From Arhodomonas sp051195215 (GTDB lineage Bacteria; Pseudomonadota; Gammaproteobacteria; Nitrococcales; Nitrococcaceae), in contig NZ_JBNAZM010000004.1 of assembly GCF_051195215.1 (NCBI RefSeq), positions 62,001 through 126,000 of the forward strand: 64,000 nucleotides of DNA, read 5' to 3'. Shown here one piece after another: positions 1 to 7,918 of this stretch; positions within the stretch are counted from its first letter, which is position 1; the number at the start of each line of letters is the position of its first letter. A model generated the notes under the pieces. It did no database searches. It was not told the DNA's origin and saw only the letters and a list, made by a program, of their open reading frames with translations. The position numbers and the translations under genes are program-made.

Positions 1-74
1 GCGCAGCCGACCATCACGCTCAGGGAGGCCGCCGCGACGGAAAGCTTAAGCAGGGTCTTGAGAGTGTGGGACAT
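1..74 (-). CDS. Putative lipoprotein, N-terminal fragment (runs off the left edge)
   Basis: Only the first 24 codons plus two bases lie in the window. The ATG at 72-74 is preceded by a good AAGGAG ribosome binding site. The peptide has a lysine-containing n-region, a hydrophobic stretch and a cysteine at residue 24 in the context MVGC, which fits a lipoprotein signal peptide. The methionine three residues before the cysteine is a weak lipobox match, so an ordinary Sec signal is possible. It is transcribed in the same direction as the L,D-transpeptidase, about 185 bases upstream. Function cannot be judged from the fragment. Confidence 0.6.
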   Translation of the reverse strand, partial: MSHTLKTLLKLSVAAASLSVMVGC

Positions 75-258
75 GAAGCGACTCCTTGTTCTTCACTCTA
101 TTGGGTAACCGTGAACGATTCCCGCGTCCGTTGTTGCGCGCGGCGACAATCGTCGCTGCCATATTACGGTTCGTACGTAGCGTTGCAAGCGTGCCACGAC
201 GGCCAGTCGGTTACGCAGCCCCGGTGCGGGGACGATTTTGCCAACTCGCGCCGCATTG

Positions 259-819
259 TTACCGGATGACGACACGGCTGCCGAGGCGAATGTGGCGCAG
301 GAGGCGCTCGATCTGGGCGTCCGTCATTGCTACGCAGCCCTCGGTCCAGTGCAGGCGTTCGTGGATGTCCGTGTCCGCCTTGCCCAGCCCGTGCAGACCG
401 ATATAGCCACCGAGGCGCGTGTTCTGTGGCACCCGTCCGCGCTCGATGCTCCTGTCGAGCAGCGCCTGATAGCGCTCGTCGTCGACCACACCGCGCCGGT
501 GGGCCAGGTCGAGATGGGACAGGGTCGGGTAGTCGAGCTCCACGAAAACATGAAAGCGGCTGCTGCGGTCGATCCGGGTGATGCGGTATTCGCCGCGCGG
601 CGTGGTCTCGTCGCCGAAGAGGTGCAGGTCGGAGATGCCGCCGCGGCCGAACGAAAGGTTCTCCAGCGTCTCGATGACGTTATCGCCGTTGCGTACCTGT
701 GCGGTGTCCGATTCCGTGTCGATGAGCACCCAGGGGTTGGCGGCAGCGATCGGCAACGCGAAGGCCAGGAGCATCATGGCCACGAGCCCGCGGACTATGC
801 GCATGGGTCGTAGGCTCAT
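259..819 (-). CDS. Secreted L,D-transpeptidase (YkuD family)
   Basis: A 186-residue exported protein expected to act in the periplasm on peptidoglycan, forming 3-3 crosslinks or attaching proteins. Residues 1-27 form a signal peptide ending near PIAAA. The catalytic region shows H143 in LHGLG and C162 in TEGCVAM, matching the family pattern of a histidine followed by [S/T]xGC. The usual arginine two residues after the cysteine is replaced (CVAM), so activity or substrate may differ from the canonical enzymes. Its start overlaps the stop of the upstream glutaredoxin-like gene by four bases (ATGA), implying coupled translation. A second, unrelated YkuD gene lies at 34612-35109. Confidence 0.85.
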   Translation of the reverse strand: MSLRPMRIVRGLVAMMLLAFALPIAAANPWVLIDTESDTAQVRNGDNVIETLENLSFGRGGISDLHLFGDETTPRGEYRITRIDRSSRFHVFVELDYPTLSHLDLAHRRGVVDDERYQALLDRSIERGRVPQNTRLGGYIGLHGLGKADTDIHERLHWTEGCVAMTDAQIERLLRHIRLGSRVVIR

Positions 820-1061
820 AGTAGAAATCGATAGAGGCTGTCGGTATCGAAGGGCCAGCCGAGCTCCGCGCCCGTATCCGGCCGGCGCACCACCGGAATA
901 CGCTCGGCGTAGGCTGTTTCCCAGCCTTCGTCGTCGAGGACGTCCCGGGCTTCCAGCTCGATACCGAGCCGGCGGATGACAGGATCGAGGATTCGCTCAG
1001 CCTCGTCGCACAGACGGCAGCCGTCGGTCGTGTAGAGTTCCAGCCTGGAGATACGCGCCAT
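816..1061 (-). CDS. Glutaredoxin-like thiol-disulfide protein
   Basis: An 81-residue protein that is probably a single thioredoxin fold. C15 and C18 (GCRLC) follow a short beta strand (LELYTTDG), as in the glutaredoxin-2-like DUF836 family; IPVV near residues 55-58 supplies the cis-proline of the fold. I chose the ATG at 1059-1061 because an in-frame extension upstream to 1244 is low-complexity and would be foreign to this family. It likely reduces or relays disulfides in the cytoplasm. The four-base overlap with the L,D-transpeptidase suggests an operon, although no functional link is obvious. Confidence 0.75.
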   Translation of the reverse strand: MARISRLELYTTDGCRLCDEAERILDPVIRRLGIELEARDVLDDEGWETAYAERIPVVRRPDTGAELGWPFDTDSLYRFLL

Positions 1062-1401
1062 GAGTTCCGTGATTGTCGTGGTGCCCCGTCTCGGGGAATC
1101 GTTCAGCGTTTCCCCGTCGATGGCAGAGTTTGCCACAGTTTCACCGCCGGCGTGGACCGACGCATCGGGTGAACGGAGCGTGGCGATTCCGTTCCGGCTG
1201 TTGGCGTCGGCACTCGTATTCCCGGCGCCGTGATGCGTGTCCAAGCGTTGCTATATCGCTGTCAATGCGCGTGCCGCGTTACTGTGCGTCGGCTTTTTCT
1301 TTCTTGAGCTGGTTTCTACCGGATTCCTTGTGGTGATGACCTGGTGATCGAGCATGACGCAATGCGGGCGAGCCCGCCTGCACTGTGTCATCGCCGCGCG
1401 G
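1062..1401. other. Intergenic region, no gene seen
   Basis: About 340 bases between two minus-strand genes. It should hold the promoter of the glutaredoxin/transpeptidase pair and the 3' end of the secreted-protein transcript. A minus-strand TTGACA sits at 1265-1260 but the bases 17 further on (GGACAC) are a poor -10. A hairpin lies at 1355-1390 and is listed separately. Open frames here have no family resemblance. Confidence 0.5.
1355..1390 (-). terminator. Hairpin downstream of the secreted-protein gene
   Basis: GCGGGC (1364-1369) and GCCCGC (1372-1377) form a perfect stem with a two-base loop. It is flanked by outer arms TGACGCA (1355-1361) and TGTGTCA (1384-1390) that pair with one mismatch. 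It lies 12 bases beyond the end of the 1402-2367 gene. There is no T-run, so it may slow RNA decay rather than terminate by itself. Confidence 0.4.
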
Positions 1402-2367
1402 CTAGTAGCTGGATGATGGCCTCTTCACCGGCAGTCGCTCGTAGGCCGCGTTACCGAGCCCGCCGACTGGCGCCTCCAACGCCGGGTCGCCGCTCACGCC
1501 CAGCCGTTGTACGCTCTCGCCATTTGCATCCGGCGAGACTTTTTGCCAGTAATCGAGCTCATTGAATACGCCCGACGACCCGGCCGAGAGGACGGAGGTC
1601 ACCAGTCGGGCGCCGGTGGTGACCAGCACGCCGGTGCTGAGCGCGCCGCCCGTCGTGGTGCATTGGAATGCAGCGTCGGAGAAACTGCAGGTCGCCGACA
1701 GCGATACCGTCGACGGCACACCGTCAATGGTGAGGGTCAGCGTCTGGTCGAGGGCGTTCCCGTCGATCGTCATGCGCCCGGAGACATCGACGCCGGGCTG
1801 TCTGCTGTCGATCACCGATTGATCCGCGAGTTGTAATGATCCGCGGGTGAGCTCGTAGGTGCCGTCCAGTTTCGTGACACCGTCGTGGACTTGGGATATG
1901 GCGAAATTCTGAATGCTCTGTCGCCATTTCAATGTGATGCCTTTTCCCGCGCTCGGAAAATCCTCGAGGACGACGGTGGCGTCTACCCCCCGCTGGAAGC
2001 TCTCCCCCAGCGTCACCACTTCGAACCTGGCGCTGTCGAACTGCTCGCCGTCGGCATAGGCGCGCACGGTGTGGGTACCTTCGCCGAACAGGTTGTAGTT
2101 GAGCAGCAGTGCGTAGCCGTTATCGCTGTCGCCGCAGACGCGAGCGGTATCGCCTCGCGGTGTTCCGTAGGCTGCCTCCACCGGAGGGCCGTTATCGAAC
2201 CGGAGCTCGATGGTTTCGGCGTCACAGTACCAGCCTGAGACGATACCAATACCGCTGATGGTACTGCCGTTGCCCGGATTCTCCACCAACCCTTGCGCCA
2301 TCGCGCCCATGGACAGTGGCAGAAGGACGCCACCGCCGATAATCGACAACAATCTGCTGCGTAGCAT
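1402..2367 (-). CDS. Secreted protein of unknown function with a beta-rich N-terminal domain
   Basis: A 321-residue protein with a signal peptide (residues 1-25, cleavage after GAMAQ). Residues about 30-115 read like an extracellular beta-sandwich module (SGWYCDAE, RFDNGPP, DTARVCGDS, GYALLLNYN, GTHTVRAYADG). It holds a cysteine pair and resembles a domain often found in secreted proteins of marine gammaproteobacteria. The rest is rich in Ser, Thr and Gly and likely beta structure too, with a further cysteine pair (ATCSF, QCTTT). No catalytic motif is visible. It stands alone with a hairpin behind it. Function unknown. Confidence 0.6.
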   Translation of the reverse strand: MLRSRLLSIIGGGVLLPLSMGAMAQGLVENPGNGSTISGIGIVSGWYCDAETIELRFDNGPPVEAAYGTPRGDTARVCGDSDNGYALLLNYNLFGEGTHTVRAYADGEQFDSARFEVVTLGESFQRGVDATVVLEDFPSAGKGITLKWRQSIQNFAISQVHDGVTKLDGTYELTRGSLQLADQSVIDSRQPGVDVSGRMTIDGNALDQTLTLTIDGVPSTVSLSATCSFSDAAFQCTTTGGALSTGVLVTTGARLVTSVLSAGSSGVFNELDYWQKVSPDANGESVQRLGVSGDPALEAPVGGLGNAAYERLPVKRPSSSY

Positions 2368-2604
2368 GGGTGTGCCCCCTCATCCCGGAAATTGATCGAC
2401 TGACCCGCCCGACGGTTTCCCGCGTTGTGTCAGTCGCCTGGGGAAACGCTGAAGAACTCGCGCGAGCCTTGCCACGCTTTCGCTCGCGCGCCTTGCAGCC
2501 GGGCCGCACGAGCGCTCTGACACGTGGCATTACCTGTGATCGGATTAGTAGCTCGCGTACCTTCGGAATCCAAGCAGTCTCTCGGCAGTCATTACCTGTC
2601 ACCA

Positions 2605-3741
2605 TCATCGGTGTCGGGCCAGTGCCCGTCGGAGGCGGCGAACGTGGAATCCCGGCCGGAAGCGGTCTGTTCGCTGTGGCGGAAACTGCAGATGCCAGGG
2701 CACCAGAGCCAGCCGACGAGATGGCGTCCCGGGGCCATGCAGCGTGCCCCACATCAGGCGCAGATTCGATTCCGTCACGAATCGCCCCGGTGGCCGCTGT
2801 GCCAGCACGTAGCGATCGAACAGCCGGTCCCGTGCGCTGACGAGCAGGGCGTCCGCAAGACCGCGGGCGGCCAGCCAGTGCTCAATCGTCTCCGGTACCC
2901 GAATCACGTTGCGCCGTGCCAGACCACCGAGTAGCGTTCTCACGCACGGCTGGACGTGTGTGGCGCTGGCGAAGGCCAGAAATTTCGACCAGTCGAATGC
3001 CTTGCCGCATTGACGCAGAAGGAAGACAGCATCAAAGAGTGCCGAGACGCTGCCGGGACGACGCCATTCCGCCGCCCAATGGCAGGCGATATAGACGAGC
3101 TCAAGCTCCGGCGCCAACCGAGCGACCGGAGATCCGTCGATCTCCCAGGGCCGGCAGTTGGCGCGCATCGTCTGCATATCGAGCGGGCGGACCTGCGAGA
3201 ACGGTGAATGGGGTGGGCTCAGTGCCGTGTGCACCTCCACCCACAGGCCGGTTTCGCGGTGGCGCATCGGCATACCATGATGATGCGTCCGGTAGTGCCC
3301 CGCCGGACGTGTGGATCGCGGGCAGTAGCCGAGCCCGGCGAGCGTGGCCTCCGCCGCCGGCACGTCCGGGGGCGCCAGGAGCAGGTCCGTGTCCGCCATC
3401 GTGCGGAGACTGCGCGCCGGGTAGTACGCCGAAGCGACCGCGATGCCTTTGAGCAGTACCGGTCGTAGGTGGCATCGGCCTCGCAGTGCAACGAGGAGAT
3501 CACGCAGCGCATCAAAGCGTTCGCGTGTAATGAATTCGGCAGTCAGTCGCGCGGCCTGGACCCGCTCCAGCGCCGCGGGTGAGATGCGCTGGGATAGCTC
3601 CGGCACGAGATGAAACAGCAGAGGGCCGATTCCGGATTCCAGGAGGCCGTCCACGGCTTCGTCCGGGATGGTCTCCAGAGCATGGCGGGGAGACTCGCCA
3701 GCGGCGCGAAGAAGCAGATCGGTCAGCAGGGATGCCTTCAT
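2605..3741 (-). CDS. Nucleotidyltransferase-family protein (NTP_transf_5-like) of the PqqD/HprK-like cluster
   Basis: A 378-residue protein. The segment around residues 93-120 (LLKGIAVAS, RTMADTDLLL) matches the family in which an invariant lysine is followed by a G/D-rich nucleotidyltransferase motif ending in D-x-D-x-L. An H-rich stretch follows (HYRTHHHGMP) and then WVEVHTAL, the second acidic strand of the fold. The ATG at 3739-3741 is 86 bases from the divergent pqqD-like gene, so they may share a control region. In other bacteria this family travels with PqqD-like and HprK-like proteins, as here. The substrate is unknown; transfer of a nucleotide to a peptide or sugar is only a guess. 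Confidence 0.7.
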   Translation of the reverse strand: MKASLLTDLLLRAAGESPRHALETIPDEAVDGLLESGIGPLLFHLVPELSQRISPAALERVQAARLTAEFITRERFDALRDLLVALRGRCHLRPVLLKGIAVASAYYPARSLRTMADTDLLLAPPDVPAAEATLAGLGYCPRSTRPAGHYRTHHHGMPMRHRETGLWVEVHTALSPPHSPFSQVRPLDMQTMRANCRPWEIDGSPVARLAPELELVYIACHWAAEWRRPGSVSALFDAVFLLRQCGKAFDWSKFLAFASATHVQPCVRTLLGGLARRNVIRVPETIEHWLAARGLADALLVSARDRLFDRYVLAQRPPGRFVTESNLRLMWGTLHGPGTPSRRLALVPWHLQFPPQRTDRFRPGFHVRRLRRALARHR

Positions 3742-3827
3742 GGGCTCACCCCTGCTACGTTTGTATACGGTGCAGCCCGAAAAGAGCGATTACCAGGCGA
3801 CGGGCACCGTTGGTAAAGGGAGCTCAG

Positions 3828-4100
3828 ATGACGGATTCCCGACCGCGGCGACGGCCGAATCTCCGTGGCGAGGCGATCGGCGACGATTACATCATTCTCG
3901 ACCGAGATGGCGAGCGGGTCCATCAATTGAACGAAACCGCCGGTTTCGTCTGGACGCTCATCGACGGTGAGCGCCGGGTCGATGAAATTGTCGACGCGCT
4001 CTGCGAGGCCTATGACGTATCCCGGGAGCGGGCACACCGCGATGTGAACGACGTGATCGAGTCGTTCATCGCTGCCGGATTGCTCGATACGGGCGACTGA
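3828..4100 (+). CDS. PqqD-family small protein (peptide-chaperone type)
   Basis: A 90-residue protein with the winged-helix-like PqqD fold: residues 18-26 (DDYIILDRD), LNETAGFVWTLIDG around 36-49, and two helices ending VIESFIAAGLL. PqqD relatives bind precursor peptides and present them to modifying enzymes. The ATG at 3828 follows a GGGAG-like site. Longer in-frame versions starting upstream would cross the divergent promoter and are not supported. It lies between the nucleotidyltransferase and the HprK-like kinase, the usual setting for this PqqD branch. The peptide it serves is unknown; the small Tat protein at 5138-5386 is a candidate. Confidence 0.8.
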   Translation: MTDSRPRRRPNLRGEAIGDDYIILDRDGERVHQLNETAGFVWTLIDGERRVDEIVDALCEAYDVSRERAHRDVNDVIESFIAAGLLDTGD

Positions 4101-4159
4101 GCCGACGTCCCCGGCGGGCGAATGGCGGTGTGGGCGATTCGTCATGGACCGCGTCATCA

Positions 4160-5074
4160 TCATCCCGTCGACCGTCGTTGAGGGCCTGCGCCGGGGGGCT
4201 CGAAACCGGGGGCCTGCGATACACGTCGGTCTGCTGCCGTCGCGAGATTCGACGTGAAATCCGCCAGCAGCTCACAGGTTTCCGGCAGCCCGCCGCGGTT
4301 GATGATGTACAGGTGGTCGCATCGGGATGCCAGCGTCACCACGGCGTTCAGCCCATCATTGCCGTGAGCCAGGGCGTTCAGGGTATTCGTGTAAAGCCTT
4401 ACGGCGGCTTCGCTCGCCGGTATTCGTCGTATCGACGGGGCCGGCTCGTCTGCCGAGTTTTGGAGAAAACCGATCGAGCCGACGGGGAGAGGGGCGCGCA
4501 ACGCGCCATTGAGGCCGTGACTGTGCGGAATTGCCACGTGTATCGTGCGTTCGGTTTCCAGCGACGACGCCGGAAGCGAATACGGCGGAGGCGGCCTCCA
4601 CTTCAGGCAGAGCGCGTGCGGGTAAGCGAGAACGCGCATCCGGGCCAGATCAATGGGGGCGAGCTCGTCACTGGCGTACCCGAAACCGTGACGCAGCAGT
4701 GCCCACGTCGTGGTGGATTTGCCCGAGCCCGACGCCCCGCAGATGATATGCGCGTGGCCCTCCCTGATCACGACGGCCGCGTGCAGGAATAAAAGCTCGT
4801 AGCGCAGCCGCTCCAGGCTGATCGTGAGCGCCTTTTCGAATTCGTAGACGAATTCCGCCTTGCTGCATGCCACGAAACGCTGCCCGTGGCGCACGCATTG
4901 AAGTGTTCCGCCCGGGCGCCGGCGAATGTGATACCGGAGATGGAATTCACCGGGTGGCCCCATCATCGATTGATAGAGATATTCGAGCCACCGTGTCGCC
5001 GTGGGACAATGGCTGTCCACCCGGATACGCACACCGGCTATGGATAGGAAAAACACATCCATATCGACACGCAT
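4160..5074 (-). CDS. HprK-related kinase (HPr kinase-like P-loop protein)
   Basis: About 304 residues. A beta-rich N-terminal part is followed by LLFLHAAVV, a P-loop GASGSGKST, and GYASDELAPID, the order seen in HprK-type serine kinases (P-loop then an acidic strand). It lacks a recognisable HPr partner here, so it fits the HprK-related kinases that sit beside PqqD-like and nucleotidyltransferase genes. I favour the ATG at 5072-5074, which has a GGGGGA site before it; a TTG at 5102-5104 would add ten residues. It converges on the pqqD-like gene with a 59-base gap and follows the small Tat protein on the same strand, probably in one transcript. The substrate is unknown. Confidence 0.75.
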   Translation of the reverse strand: MRVDMDVFFLSIAGVRIRVDSHCPTATRWLEYLYQSMMGPPGEFHLRYHIRRRPGGTLQCVRHGQRFVACSKAEFVYEFEKALTISLERLRYELLFLHAAVVIREGHAHIICGASGSGKSTTTWALLRHGFGYASDELAPIDLARMRVLAYPHALCLKWRPPPPYSLPASSLETERTIHVAIPHSHGLNGALRAPLPVGSIGFLQNSADEPAPSIRRIPASEAAVRLYTNTLNALAHGNDGLNAVVTLASRCDHLYIINRGGLPETCELLADFTSNLATAADRRVSQAPGFEPPGAGPQRRSTG

Positions 5075-5137
5075 TCCCCCATGCAGAGGCAGCCTCCGCA
5101 CCAACGCGTCAATCGGTTACGTTGCCCTGCCGGTGAG

Positions 5138-5386
5138 CTACTTCTGTTCCGAATCGAAGGGGCCCGGATTCCCCAGTAACGTGCCCGGACCGCGTTTGCT
5201 CTGTACATGGGATGGAACGCGACTCCGCGAGGATCCCAGTGCATTGCCAGGGCCTCTGCCGCGGCGGACATGTCCCCCGCTCGAACCGTTCTTTGCGAAT
5301 GCCGGCATGGCCGTGAACGTGAGAATTGCCGGAACCACGTAGGTTGTTTTCCTGAGGAATTCACGCCTGGATGATTGTTGACTCAT
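5138..5386 (-). CDS. Small Tat-signal protein with a repeated RGPG motif; possible substrate of the HprK/PqqD cluster
   Basis: An 82-residue protein starting at ATG 5384-5386. SRREFLRK (residues 6-13) fits the twin-arginine consensus. A hydrophobic segment (about 15-27) and an AFA cleavage site near residue 31 follow, leaving a mature part of about 51 residues. That mature part is strongly basic and Gly/Ser-rich, with two copies of a short motif: RGPGNALG at 44-51 and RGPGTLLG at 65-72. There are no cysteines. It precedes the HprK-like kinase on the same strand. Small signal-bearing proteins of this kind are reported near PqqD/HprK-like clusters, so it may be the modified or escorted product. 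That role is inference. Confidence 0.65.
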   Translation of the reverse strand: MSQQSSRREFLRKTTYVVPAILTFTAMPAFAKNGSSGGHVRRGRGPGNALGSSRSRVPSHVQSKRGPGTLLGNPGPFDSEQK

Positions 5387-5578
5387 TGCCCCGATCCCCT
5401 GTTATAACTACGAGTGTAAAATTATTTGACAGTTTTTTCTGCACACTCCATGCAAAATCCTTATGGGAAATATTTAGCACAATGGCGTGTGATGCGCTAG
5501 CCAGATTTTCTGGGGCGGGGGGCGCGAGGCGTGTCGAGATGGGGAGGGAACTGCTTGCAGCGCCTCGGGATGCGGTAG
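5387..5578. promoter_or_regulatory. AT-rich promoter region upstream of the small Tat protein
   Basis: The stretch 5400-5490 is conspicuously AT-rich against a GC-rich background. Reading toward the Tat-protein gene, TATAAC at 5406-5401 could be a -10 element about 15 bases before the ATG; no convincing -35 was identified. On the plus strand TTGACA occurs at 5426-5431 but no plus gene follows. I take the region as the promoter of the 5386-to-4160 transcript. Confidence 0.4.
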
Positions 5579-6253
5579 TCAGCCCCGGTGCTTGAGAGGA
5601 TCCTGCCGGCTGAACCGCTCGTCGAGAAACCGCCCGTGGGCGGCGAGGTCCGCAGCATTGCCCTGATACACCTCCTCGGCGATGGACTCCAGCTCCTCGG
5701 CCAGGATGCGGAGTTGCTGTGTGACCAGGTCCCGGGCGGTCTGGCCATTACGAACCTTGCGTTGTGTCGCAAAGCGCCGGGGGAGCTTGAGATACCGTTC
5801 CAGAGTGTCCGGCAGATACTGAGTCACCGTGGCGCGGAGGGTGTAGGCGGCTTCGCGGCCGGCGTCGGATTCGCCGCGCACCGCGAGCACAGCCTCCACC
5901 GCTTCGACGATGCGGTCGAGCTCGTGTTGTACCGGCGGCGTCAGCCGCGGTCGTACCGCGTCAACGGTGAATAGCAGGGCCGCGCGCAGTGATTCCGGAT
6001 CGTTGTCCGGCAGGGCCGGCCGCAGGGCTACCTCCAGGCCAAGCCAGCGCTCGATGAGGCCGGGTCGATCGGCCCAGGCCAGGTGAACGCCCGCGTAGGC
6101 TGTCGCGGCCACCCCGATCTCCAGGGCCGTGGCAAGCCCGGGTACCTGCCAGTGGGGAAATGTCAGGGCGTAGTGGCAGGTCAGGAAGCCGGCGGCGGCG
6201 ACGCCGCCGGCGACCGTTTCCCGTACGACCTCGTATGGCCGCAACGCCTGCAT
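5579..6253 (-). CDS. XpaC-like membrane-associated protein of the TelA cluster
   Basis: About 224 residues. The N-terminus (residues 10-60) carries two hydrophobic segments (VAGGVAAAGFL and ALEIGVAATAYAGVHLA). The remainder is helical and ends NAADLAAHGRFLDERFSRQD. This layout, and the L-x-x-HGRFLxxRF ending, resembles the XpaC family (5-bromo-4-chloroindolyl phosphate hydrolysis protein), whose genes commonly accompany telA. The ATG at 6251-6253 starts one base after the preceding gene's stop, so it is the last gene of the operon. The biochemical role of XpaC proteins is not settled; here it probably works with TelA at the inner membrane. Confidence 0.65.
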   Translation of the reverse strand: MQALRPYEVVRETVAGGVAAAGFLTCHYALTFPHWQVPGLATALEIGVAATAYAGVHLAWADRPGLIERWLGLEVALRPALPDNDPESLRAALLFTVDAVRPRLTPPVQHELDRIVEAVEAVLAVRGESDAGREAAYTLRATVTQYLPDTLERYLKLPRRFATQRKVRNGQTARDLVTQQLRILAEELESIAEEVYQGNAADLAAHGRFLDERFSRQDPLKHRG

Positions 6254-6254
6254 G

Positions 6255-7133
6255 TCAGTCGCCCTCGAGCCAGCGCCGCACCCGGTCGCTATTGGCGTTG
6301 AGCCAGTCCCGAAGCGCGCGACGGTGGCCTTTCTCACGGGCCGCTGCCATGAGCGTCTCGAGGTCGTTCAACTCGAAATGCATGCGCTCGAGGAACGCGG
6401 CGACCTTCGGGTTGTCCGAGGCGAATCCCTTGCGTGCCATGGCATGGACCGACTCTTCGCCCTCGTAGACGCCTTTGGGGTCGTCGAGGTAACGCAGATC
6501 GTACGCCGCCCATTTCCAGTGCGGTCGCCACGCGGTGACGACGATGGGGCGCTTCTCCGCGACGGCTTTGCCCAGACGCTGCGCCATCGCCGGTCCGCTC
6601 GATGCTTTCAGCGAATACGCATCGAGACCGTAGGTTTGCATCGCGTCTTTCGTCAGGCCCGTGATTCCGGCCGATTCGCCGATGCCCTCGATCTCGCCGT
6701 CGAACATGTCGGCATTGGCGGCGAGGTCGTCGATGGATTGAATCGACGCGTCGACGTAGGCGGGCACGGCGAGGCCCAGGTTCGCACCCTCGTAAAGCGT
6801 GCCCAGGTCTTCGAGGCGGTTACCGTACTCGCGCAGGTACTTCGCGTGAGTCTTCGGTTGCCATGACATCAGCATGACGTCGAGATCGTTTTCCGCGAGT
6901 CCGCGGTACTGCACGGACACATCGGCGAGGGTCAGCTCGACGTCGAGGCCCACCCGGGAGAGCACGAGCGCGACCATCTTGCTGATGACTTCGGCGTCCG
7001 ACCACGCAGTCCAGCCGATGCGGACGTCGGGCGCATTCGTACGCCCGGTGGCCGGGAGGGAAACGGACAGGGCGAGAATCGCCGCGAGAAGCATCCGGCC
7101 CGCACGGCGAGAGACGGTATTGTTACTGTTCAT
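6255..7133 (-). CDS. Glycine betaine/choline-type ABC substrate-binding protein, without transporter partners
   Basis: A 292-residue periplasmic binding protein. The signal peptide covers about residues 1-30. Tryptophan-rich motifs typical of the OpuAC/ProX family are present: GWTAWSDAEV, MSWQPKTH and TAWRPHWKWA, which would form the aromatic cage for a quaternary amine. The ATG at 7131-7133 overlaps the VWA gene by 11 bases; a longer upstream start is not supported. No ABC permease or ATPase gene occurs in the operon, so it may act as a sensor or scavenging component rather than feed a dedicated transporter. Confidence 0.8.
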   Translation of the reverse strand: MNSNNTVSRRAGRMLLAAILALSVSLPATGRTNAPDVRIGWTAWSDAEVISKMVALVLSRVGLDVELTLADVSVQYRGLAENDLDVMLMSWQPKTHAKYLREYGNRLEDLGTLYEGANLGLAVPAYVDASIQSIDDLAANADMFDGEIEGIGESAGITGLTKDAMQTYGLDAYSLKASSGPAMAQRLGKAVAEKRPIVVTAWRPHWKWAAYDLRYLDDPKGVYEGEESVHAMARKGFASDNPKVAAFLERMHFELNDLETLMAAAREKGHRRALRDWLNANSDRVRRWLEGD

Positions 7134-7905
7134 CGAAATTCTCCACGGGCTCGAACGAGGACGATTCGGCCAGTACGCTCGACAGCCCCTGGGCAAGCTG
7201 GTCCGGGTCGTTCGCCGACTGGTAGTGGACGAGTCCCGGCTGGCGCAGCGCGCTGTCGTCGATGCAGAAGCCGATCGTGTGGATCTCCACCGGATTGGCC
7301 GGATTGCGCAGGATCCGCTCGACTTCCGGTAGCGGGTTCTCGCCGTCGGAGTGTTCGCCGTCGGTGATCATCACGATCTGGTATCGGCCATAGCCGAGCT
7401 GGTAGCGGGCGCGATCGGCGAGCAGCTCGTGAGCGGCCTGCATGGCGGATCGCAGCGGTGTGCCACCGCCGGGGTGAACCTTGTCGGCGGCGGCGATGAA
7501 GGCGTCGCGGTTGTCGGTGCCAAGCGGCACCAGAGTCTCGATGCGGCCGCTGGTGAACGCGATGAGCCCCAGGTTGGCGTCGTGGGGTACCGAATCCGTC
7601 CAGGTAGCCAGTGCGGCGCGGGCGGCCTGTGCCTTGGAGTGATACTGACCGGAACAGGCCTCATTGCCCATCGAGCCGGACATATCGAGGACCACGACCA
7701 CGTTGGTGCGCTGCGGGTTCGCATCGAGCCTGGCGTCATCGGGCATGTCGCCGGACGGCCAGTTCCGGTCCGTGATCGCGGACCACTTGCCGGTGTCGAC
7801 GTCGGGTTGGGAGCGGTCGCACGCGGCCAGCGCGCTCAACCCGGCGACGCCGACGAGCAGGGTCATCAACGTCCTCGCGACTGTTGCCGTCGTCAATCGT
7901 GTCAT
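7123..7905 (-). CDS. VWA-domain lipoprotein
   Basis: A 260-residue protein starting at ATG 7903-7905 behind a strong GGAGGG site. A lipobox (ALAAC) near residue 28 predicts lipid anchoring. The von Willebrand A domain has a full MIDAS: DMSGSMG, then a threonine in GGTPLRSA, then ITDGEHSDG. The protein should therefore bind a divalent ion and a protein partner in the periplasm. It sits between the two substrate-binding-type genes of the TelA operon and overlaps the next gene by 11 bases, arguing for tight co-expression. Confidence 0.85.
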   Translation of the reverse strand: MTRLTTATVARTLMTLLVGVAGLSALAACDRSQPDVDTGKWSAITDRNWPSGDMPDDARLDANPQRTNVVVVLDMSGSMGNEACSGQYHSKAQAARAALATWTDSVPHDANLGLIAFTSGRIETLVPLGTDNRDAFIAAADKVHPGGGTPLRSAMQAAHELLADRARYQLGYGRYQIVMITDGEHSDGENPLPEVERILRNPANPVEIHTIGFCIDDSALRQPGLVHYQSANDPDQLAQGLSSVLAESSSFEPVENFDEQ

Positions 7906-7918
7906 CGGGTTCCCTCCC

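Noticed and set aside
1260..1265. TTGACA on the minus strand as a -35 for the glutaredoxin gene
   Set aside because: The hexamer 17 bases on (GGACAC) is a poor -10; a single hexamer match is expected by chance.
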